Part shown: one piece after another, positions 13,076-17,805 of the stretch
How the letters are laid out: each line of letters begins with the position of its first letter
Position numbering within the stretch: position 1 is the stretch's first letter
Source: Prevotellamassilia sp.
GTDB lineage: Bacteria; Bacteroidota; Bacteroidia; Bacteroidales; Bacteroidaceae
Assembly (NCBI GenBank): GCA_018383375.1
Contig: JAHAWW010000223.1
Coordinates: 1 to 17,805 of the forward strand
Length of the DNA stretch: 17,805 nucleotides
Direction: 5' to 3'
Notes under the pieces: model-generated
Database searches by the model: none
The model's input: only the letters and a program-made list of their open reading frames with translations
What the model was told of the DNA's origin: nothing
Position numbers and translations under genes: made by a program

Positions 13076-14365
13076 ATGGCAACAAAAAAACTTCACTTTG
13101 AGACGCTCCAACTTCACGTAGGTCAAGAAACGCCCGATCCCGCAACCGATGCGCGCGCGGTGCCCATTTATCAGACCACTTCTTATGTGTTTCGCAACTC
13201 TGAGCACGCAGCCGACCGTTTCGGTCTGCGCGACGCCGGCAACATCTATGGCCGATTGACCAACTCCACTCAGGGTGTTTTTGAAGACCGTGTGGCTGCC
13301 CTCGAGGGCGGTGTAGCCGGTTTGGCTGTGGCCAGCGGAGCTGCTGCCGTGACTTATGCGCTCGAGAATATCACCGGTGCGGGCGACCACATCGTGGCTG
13401 CCGACAACCTTTATGGCGGTTCGTTCAACCTCATCACCCACACGCTGGCTCGTCGTGGCGTGAGCCACACCATTGTCACGGTGAACGACCTCAAAGCACT
13501 TGATGCTGCCATTCGTCCTGAGACAAAGGCTGTCTACGTAGAGACCTTCGGCAACCCCAACTCAGACGTGACCAATCTTGAAGGCGTGGCCGAAGTGGCC
13601 CATCGCCATGGTGTGCCCCTTATCGTCGACAACACCTTTGCCACCCCCTATCTCCTTCGTCCGCTCGAGCATGGCGCCGACATTGTGGTGCACTCGGCCA
13701 CGAAGTTCATAGGCGGTCACGGTTCGAGCCTTGGTGGCGTCATCGTGGACGGTGGTTCGTTCGACTGGAAAGCCTATCCCGATAAATTCCCCACTTTGGC
13801 CGCTCCCGACCCCTCTTATCATGGTGCCATCTTTGCCGATGTAGCCGGCAAGGCTGCCTTTGTCACCCGCATCCGTGCCGTCATCTTGCGCGACACCGGA
13901 GCCACCATCTCTCCCTTCAATGCCTTCATCCTGCTTCAAGGCCTTGAGACACTCTCGCTGCGCGTAGAGCGCCACGTGGAGAATGCCCTGAAGGTGGTAA
14001 ACTTCTTGGCTTCACATCCCAAGGTGGCCAAGGTGAACCACCCCTCATTGCCCGACCACCCCGACCACGCTCTCTATCAAAGCTATTTCCCGCAGGGTGC
14101 CGGCAGCATCTTTACGTTTGAAATCAAGGGAGGCCAAGAAGAGGCTTGGAAGTTTATCGATGCCCTCCAAATCTTCTCTCTCCTTGCCAACGTGGCCGAT
14201 GTGAAGAGCCTTGTCATCCATCCCTACACCACCACTCACTCGCAGATGAGTCCTGAAGAGTTGGCCGAACAGCACATCACGCCCTCGACCGTGCGCTTGA
14301 GCATTGGTACGGAACACATCGACGACATCATCGACGATTTGAGCCAGGCTTTCGACCAAATTTGA
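13076..14365 (+). CDS. metY: O-acetylhomoserine aminocarboxypropyltransferase (sulfhydrylase)
   Basis: A PLP enzyme of the Cys/Met-metabolism family that condenses O-acetylhomoserine with sulfide to homocysteine, the precursor of methionine. The 429-residue product begins KKLHFETLQLHVGQETPDPA, typical for MetY. It has the PYQT-like PIYQTTSYVF segment, ALEGGVAGLAVASGAAA, the GNPNSDVTNLEGVAEVAH segment, the aspartate VDNTFATPYL that holds the PLP nitrogen, the lysine motif SATKFIGGHG and the C-terminal VRLSIGTEHIDDIIDDL. The frame extends upstream to a GTG at 13025, but ATG 13076 gives the family start and follows the usual A-rich leader. Length and the GHGSSLGGVIVDGG block favour MetY over cystathionine synthase. 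The divergent Lrp gene suggests amino-acid control. Confidence 0.95.
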   Translation: MATKKLHFETLQLHVGQETPDPATDARAVPIYQTTSYVFRNSEHAADRFGLRDAGNIYGRLTNSTQGVFEDRVAALEGGVAGLAVASGAAAVTYALENITGAGDHIVAADNLYGGSFNLITHTLARRGVSHTIVTVNDLKALDAAIRPETKAVYVETFGNPNSDVTNLEGVAEVAHRHGVPLIVDNTFATPYLLRPLEHGADIVVHSATKFIGGHGSSLGGVIVDGGSFDWKAYPDKFPTLAAPDPSYHGAIFADVAGKAAFVTRIRAVILRDTGATISPFNAFILLQGLETLSLRVERHVENALKVVNFLASHPKVAKVNHPSLPDHPDHALYQSYFPQGAGSIFTFEIKGGQEEAWKFIDALQIFSLLANVADVKSLVIHPYTTTHSQMSPEELAEQHITPSTVRLSIGTEHIDDIIDDLSQAFDQI

Positions 14366-14726
14366 AGTTCAACAGACGACAAATCTGTGAGACCAAAAGA
14401 CGACAAGTAGTGAGCGGCTAAGCAGGTCCTGAAGGGGCGCAACGTATCAGCCCGAGACGTCAGGCTCGGGTATGGTACAGCCCCTCTATTTACCGGCCTG
14501 CAAAGTCGGCACACTAAGCGGTCGGACGGGACGCTCTGACTCTATGTCTTTTGTCTCTCTGACTCTTTGTCGAAAGTCAAAACAACGACTCCATTCCACA
14601 CGCAGTTTTTCTTGATAGGTAGATAGCGCCTCCCTCGTGGAGGACAAGACGACGGCTGCACCGTTTCGCCGGTTTCCCACCGGCCGAAAACACCGCTGGC
14701 CGTCGCCTTTTTTGGGACACATCTCT
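14366..14726. other. Intergenic stretch metY to GNAT-mnmA
   Basis: No gene is supported in these 361 bases. They contain the nested inverted repeat at 14431-14486 and a GCCGG/CCGGC hairpin just after 14668. A small GGC/GCC stem followed by TTTTTT lies just before the gene start. A frame open from GTG 14637 would add 30 residues to the next gene but looks unlike protein. No clear TTTG/TAnnTTTG promoter was found. Confidence 0.5.
14431..14486. repeat. Nested inverted repeat (possible interspersed element)
   Basis: An inner stem CCCGAG (14451-14456) with CTCGGG (14465-14470) is enclosed by an outer stem GGGGC (14434-14438) with GCCCC (14480-14484). The symmetry and the GAAGGGGC ends look like a short interspersed palindromic element of the kind repeated between genes in this group. 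Copy number cannot be judged from one window. It may also act as terminator of metY, but no T-run follows. Confidence 0.5.
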
Positions 14727-16304
14727 ATGCAAATCAGACGATACGAGCCCAAGTGGCGCGACGATTTCATTCGGCTCAACCGCAATTGGATTGAGCATTA
14801 TTTCACTCTTGAGCCCTCCGACCTCCACACGCTCTCGGCCGTCGAAGAGACCATCTTGAAGCCCGGTGGTGAAATCTTTTTTGCCCTCGATGAGTCTGAG
14901 CGGCCCGTGGGCTGTGTGGCGCTCATCAGACACGAGGCCGAAGGGAAATGGGAACTGGCCAAGATGGCTGTCGACCCGGCCTCACAGGCTAAGGGCTACG
15001 GCCGGCGGCTCGGGCTGTCGCTGATGAACTATGCCCGAGCCATTGGCGTGGAGCGGCTCTATCTTGAAGCCAACACGGCACTCAAAGCCTCGGTGGCCCT
15101 CTATGAGCAACTGGGGTTTGCGCCCGTGGCCGGCGCGCACGGACACTACGACCGCTGCAATCTCTATATGGAAGCCGACCTCACATCGTTTCCGCCACAA
15201 ACTTATCGCCCCGACAACGACCCACGTCTGCGCACCGCCCTTTTGCTCTCGGGCGGTGTCGACAGTGCGCTGGCGCTCCATCTGCTCTGCGAGCAAGGTG
15301 TGCGCCCCGACGTCTATTACATCAAGATTGGCCTTGAGGGAGAAGACCTGGGCTGCACGGCCGAAGAAGACATCGAGCTTTCCATCGTCACGGCGTGCCG
15401 CTACGGCCTTCGTCTTGAGGTGATTGACCTTCAGCAGGCCTATGCCGACCGTGTTTTGACTTATGTGGCAAACTGTGCGCGCCGTGGCTTCACGCCCAAT
15501 CCCGACGTGATGTGCAACCGCCTTATCAAATTTGGTGCTTTCGAGGAGCAACGCGGTTTTGCCTACGACCGCATCGCCACCGGTCACTATGCCCGTATGG
15601 TACGCAACGCGGCCGACCACACACTGTGGATGAAAACCTCGCCCGACCCCGTGAAAGACCAAACCGACTTCTTGGCTCGTCTGAACCGTCACCAACTCTC
15701 CAAACTAATCTGTCCCATAGGCCATTTACAGAAAGACGAGGTGCGCCGGCTGGCCCTCGAAGCCAAATTGCCTTCAGCTCGGCGGCGCGACAGTCAAGGC
15801 ATCTGTTTTTTGGGGAAAACCAACTACAACGACCTGCTCACGCGCCTTTTAGGACGCCAAAAAGGGGCTGTTATCGAGGAGGCCACGGGGCGTGTGGTGG
15901 GAGAGCACGAAGGGCATTGGTTTCACACCATCGGGCAGCGCAAAGGTCTGGGGCTGGGCGGCGGACCGTGGTTTGTGACGCGCAAAGACCCCGTGGCCAA
16001 CATCGTCTACGTGGCCCATGGTTATGCGCCCGAGGCGGCCTATTGCCGCAGTTTCGTTTTGTCAGACGGCCGTTACCTCACGGCCGACCCCTTTGGCGGT
16101 GCTACCGAGGCCGACATATTGTTCAAAATCCGTCACACAGAGACACCTCACCGCGGCCGTTTGACCCGACTCGACGCCACCAGTTGGCGCATCGATGCCG
16201 ACGAGGCGGTTCAGGGCGTGGCTCCGGGGCAGTTTGGCGTGGTCTATACCCCCGACGGCCAGATTTGTGCCGGTTGCGGCGAAATAGCCGAGCGCCTCGT
16301 CTGA
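14727..16304 (+). CDS. mnmA: GNAT acetyltransferase fused to tRNA 2-thiouridylase MnmA
   Basis: A 525-residue fusion from ATG 14727. Residues 1-152 are a GNAT domain: beta strands, then WELAKMAVDPASQAKGYGRR (75-94, with the acetyl-CoA loop QxxGxG) and ALYEQLGFAPV (124-134). Residues 168-525 are MnmA, which activates U34 of Lys, Glu and Gln tRNAs with ATP and inserts sulfur. The MnmA part has PP-loop SGGVDS (175-180), NPDVMCNRLIKFG (258-270) with first catalytic Cys263, TGHYAR, SQGICFLGK (357-364) with second Cys360, and HTIGQRKGLGLGG. The usual DQSYFL reads DQTDFL, a sign of a divergent member. All catalytic residues are present. The GNAT substrate is unknown; it could act on tRNA wobble modification or be unrelated. 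No internal stop separates the halves. Confidence 0.92.
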   Translation: MQIRRYEPKWRDDFIRLNRNWIEHYFTLEPSDLHTLSAVEETILKPGGEIFFALDESERPVGCVALIRHEAEGKWELAKMAVDPASQAKGYGRRLGLSLMNYARAIGVERLYLEANTALKASVALYEQLGFAPVAGAHGHYDRCNLYMEADLTSFPPQTYRPDNDPRLRTALLLSGGVDSALALHLLCEQGVRPDVYYIKIGLEGEDLGCTAEEDIELSIVTACRYGLRLEVIDLQQAYADRVLTYVANCARRGFTPNPDVMCNRLIKFGAFEEQRGFAYDRIATGHYARMVRNAADHTLWMKTSPDPVKDQTDFLARLNRHQLSKLICPIGHLQKDEVRRLALEAKLPSARRRDSQGICFLGKTNYNDLLTRLLGRQKGAVIEEATGRVVGEHEGHWFHTIGQRKGLGLGGGPWFVTRKDPVANIVYVAHGYAPEAAYCRSFVLSDGRYLTADPFGGATEADILFKIRHTETPHRGRLTRLDATSWRIDADEAVQGVAPGQFGVVYTPDGQICAGCGEIAERLV

Positions 16305-16683
16305 CCCCTTCCCTCTCCCACTTCTCGCCCCATCGGCATGAAGGGGAGCACGAAAAAAAATGTTCAAAACGGCGGGGCAAACGTGACACGACTGAGCGAT
16401 TTTTTCACAATAAACTTTCTGAAAAAGCCGAATGGCTGACACCAAAACGGGAAATAAGCCCAAACATCACGCCAAAGGGCCTTTGAAACATCAAAAACAG
16501 GGACAAGAAAAACAGGAATAAGGACAGTTTTGCCTGGAATAGGCAGAATTGTTCAGCCTTAGCCCCACAACCCGCTCAAACAGAGCGGAGAAGGGCGATT
16601 TGGCCTTCTCCGCTTATTTCTTACCTCAAAGGTAAGGCCGAATTTGAGAAAACAAAAAGACAAAACGATGGCGCGCGCATTGT
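16305..16683. other. Intergenic stretch between convergent units
   Basis: No gene is supported in these 379 bases. The stretch has A-rich runs, a TGCCT/AGGCA stem near 16530-16545, and the two hairpins near 16584-16636 that probably end the two convergent transcription units. Confidence 0.5.
16584..16614 (+). terminator. Terminator between mnmA and the sigma operon
   Basis: AGCGGAGAAGG (16584-16594) pairs with CCTTCTCCGCT (16604-16614) over 11 bp with a 9-base loop, followed by TATTTCTT. On the minus strand CTGTTTG follows the stem, so it may work for both convergent units. CCGCT at 16572-16576 can also pair with the 5' edge of the stem. A second hairpin (16620-16626 with 16630-16636) follows directly. 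Confidence 0.6.
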
Positions 16684-17157
16684 TTATCTGCGGCCCTTGC
16701 CCGGCTTAGCCTTTTGGCCGCGGTTCTTTTGGCGCTCGGCCAGACGCTTAAGCGACTGACGCTCGAGTTTGTAAGAACGCTCTATTTGCTGCGGCGTGAG
16801 AAACTGGCTGAACTTCTTGTAGTATTTTTTGCGCAGGTCGAGGAGTTTCTGGCTGTGGTCAAAGCGGTTTTCCATGTTCTGTTTCACTTCGGCGTCGGTG
16901 AGTTGCTTACCTTTTGTCTGCACGGGCTTGCGACCAATGCTCCAAAGTTCTTTTTGATAGTCTATGAAGGTGTTGACATACTTGTCGCGCGTGGCGTTGT
17001 CGAGTCCCAGCTGGCCGGCAATGTATTGGGCCTGAGCCTTGGCCAGTTGTTCGCGGCGGGCGGTTTGTTGGTTGGCTTTGTCGGTCTGAGCCATGAGTGA
17101 GGTGGTGCCGAAAAGCATCACGAGGGCCAAAATGGCCGTTTTGAAAAATGTGTTCAT
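16684..17157 (-). CDS. Exported LTxxQ-motif protein, Spy/CpxP-like
   Basis: A 157-residue protein with a signal peptide (MNTFFKTAILALVMLFGTTS, cut near LMAQ at residue 24) and a mature part that is almost all helix and highly charged. It has the sequence LTPQQ (120-124) and LTDAE (86-90), like the LTxxQ motifs of the periplasmic Spy/CpxP chaperone and stress-sensor fold. The C-terminal tail is very basic (RQKNRGQKAKPGKGRR). As the third gene after an ECF sigma factor and an anti-sigma-like protein, it may sense or buffer misfolded envelope proteins or metal. The overall similarity is short, so the family is moderately supported. The 57-bp gap to the anti-sigma gene suggests one transcript. 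Confidence 0.7.
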   Translation of the reverse strand: MNTFFKTAILALVMLFGTTSLMAQTDKANQQTARREQLAKAQAQYIAGQLGLDNATRDKYVNTFIDYQKELWSIGRKPVQTKGKQLTDAEVKQNMENRFDHSQKLLDLRKKYYKKFSQFLTPQQIERSYKLERQSLKRLAERQKNRGQKAKPGKGRR

Positions 17158-17214
17158 ATGTCTATAAATTTTAATGTTGTAAAAAGATTATGCAGTGACA
17201 AGCGTGGTGTGCGC

Positions 17215-17589
17215 TTAGAGGTTCTCGTCCATAAACACGTCGTCCTCGTAGAGTTGTACAAACAGGGCTTGGTCGGCCTCACTGAGGTGGCTGTAGGCCG
17301 TGGCGACATACTCAAAATCGCCTTCGGCAGGTTGAGGTGCGATCCAGGTCAAACGAACTAAGAAAAACAAGGCTACGGCGGCAACCATGCCCAAAGCGAG
17401 ACGGCGGACGATGGTCTTGCGGCGCCGACCTGTAGCGGCCGAGGCTAGGACCGAGGGAGCCAACACGGCGGCAGACTGCTCGCGGCTCAGACGGTCGGCC
17501 ACGCTCCGGCTGAACTCGTCGAAGAAGTCGGTCGGCACCTCATAGGGCATGCGGCGACCCACTCGTTTGAAGTCAAATGTTTTTTTCAT
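17215..17589 (-). CDS. Single-pass membrane protein, probable anti-sigma factor
   Basis: 124 residues. The N-terminal half is cytoplasmic and has the segment MPYEVPTDFFDEFSRSV (14-30), a P-x-x-F-F-D/E pattern seen in small Bacteroidetes proteins encoded after ECF sigma genes. One transmembrane helix follows (about 64-83, LALGMVAAVALFFLVRLTWI), then a short acidic extracytoplasmic tail. It starts only 6 bases after the sigma stop, so the two are translated together. No zinc-finger (HxxxCxxC) anti-sigma motif is seen, so it belongs, if to any, to the zinc-free type. Binding and inhibition of the sigma factor is inference from size, topology and position. Confidence 0.65.
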   Translation of the reverse strand: MKKTFDFKRVGRRMPYEVPTDFFDEFSRSVADRLSREQSAAVLAPSVLASAATGRRRKTIVRRLALGMVAAVALFFLVRLTWIAPQPAEGDFEYVATAYSHLSEADQALFVQLYEDDVFMDENL

Positions 17590-17595
17590 CTTATC

Positions 17596-17805
17596 TTATT
17601 CGTTTTCGTTGATGTATTGCACAATTTTTTGTTTGGCCAAGTGATAGTTGGCCTTGACGTTGGCCACGGTCGAGTCCATAATGCGAGCGATGTCGGCATA
17701 GGGCATTTGGTCGTAATATCTGAGGTTGAAAGCCAACTGTTGTTTGGCAGGGAGAGAGAGAATGGCGCGCTGGAGCGCAAGTGCGACTTGATCGCTGCGG
17801 TCAAT
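17596..17805 (-). CDS. ECF RNA polymerase sigma factor, C-terminal region 4 (5' end cut by window)
   Basis: The last 69 residues and the stop are present. They contain the sigma region 4 helix-turn-helix: LPAKQQLAFNLRYYDQ, then MPYADIARIMDSTVANVKAN and YHLAKQKI, which recognises the -35 class element. The frame stays open to the window edge. Together with the following anti-sigma-like and Spy-like genes it forms an operon of the type used for envelope or nutrient signalling. Region 2 and the promoter lie outside the window, so the ECF subgroup cannot be assigned. Confidence 0.85.
   Translation of the reverse strand: MDRSDQVALALQRAILSLPAKQQLAFNLRYYDQMPYADIARIMDSTVANVKANYHLAKQKIVQYINENE

Noticed and set aside
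14637..14726. GTG start for the GNAT-mnmA gene
   Set aside because: The added 30 residues are unlike a GNAT N-terminus; ATG 14727 gives a standard beta-strand start.
15512..16486. 324-codon plus-strand frame overlapping mnmA
   Set aside because: Arg/Pro/Ser-rich out-of-frame translation of the MnmA domain, with no domain of its own.

Overview
The window looks like a chromosomal segment of a Bacteroidota bacterium, most likely Bacteroidales and Prevotella-like. The evidence is: promoters of the Bacteroidetes -33 TTTG / -7 TAnnTTTG type, A-rich leaders without Shine-Dalgarno sequences, a TonB-dependent receptor with an N-terminal carboxypeptidase-regulatory-like domain, and an ECF sigma operon of the Bacteroidetes kind. 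The genus is an inference. Both ends are cut inside genes.

Layout. (1) 1-1218 (+): the 3' end of a eukaryotic-like Ser/Thr kinase with a transmembrane helix and coiled coil, overlapping a small unrecognised protein that is probably DNA-binding; a perfect palindrome near 1408-1439 may end the unit. (2) 1440-3060: a decayed stretch. It holds a 46-codon remnant of a Bcr/CflA efflux pump, four 22-bp tandem units of a palindromic site (1761-1848), and a TonB-dependent receptor that has lost its middle and its frame, preceded by a long leader rich in hairpins. (3) 3062-3204 (-): a compact stand-alone transcription unit (consensus promoter, hairpin, linker, intrinsic terminator) that probably makes a small RNA of about 105 nt. 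Its unpaired linker has 15 nt of perfect complementarity to the receptor mRNA just upstream of the receptor start codon.

(4) 3272-7024 (-): chorismate synthase aroC, a SlyD-type prolyl isomerase with a Cys/His tail, and DNA polymerase III tau/gamma dnaX. (5) 7130-12168 (-): a tightly packed operon of polyprenol-phosphate mannose synthase-like glycosyltransferase, dihydroorotase pyrC, a stand-alone MetH reactivation-domain protein, a membrane-anchored metallophosphoesterase and an acylglycerolphosphate acyltransferase, closed by a terminator near 7062-7093. The first three genes overlap each other. (6) 12309-14365: an Lrp/AsnC regulator and metY (O-acetylhomoserine sulfhydrylase), divergent, with promoters whose -33 boxes are only five bases apart; this suggests Lrp control of methionine synthesis. 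(7) 14727-16304 (+): a GNAT acetyltransferase fused to the tRNA thiouridylase MnmA. (8) 16684-17805 (-): an ECF sigma factor (3' end only), a single-pass anti-sigma-like protein and an exported LTxxQ (Spy/CpxP-like) protein, probably an envelope-stress module.

Most genes are conserved housekeeping genes. The least explained parts are the candidate small RNA with its possible target, the 22-bp palindrome array, the structured receptor leader, the GNAT-MnmA fusion and the two truncated regulatory operons at the ends. No CRISPR array, tRNA, rRNA or intact insertion sequence was seen.
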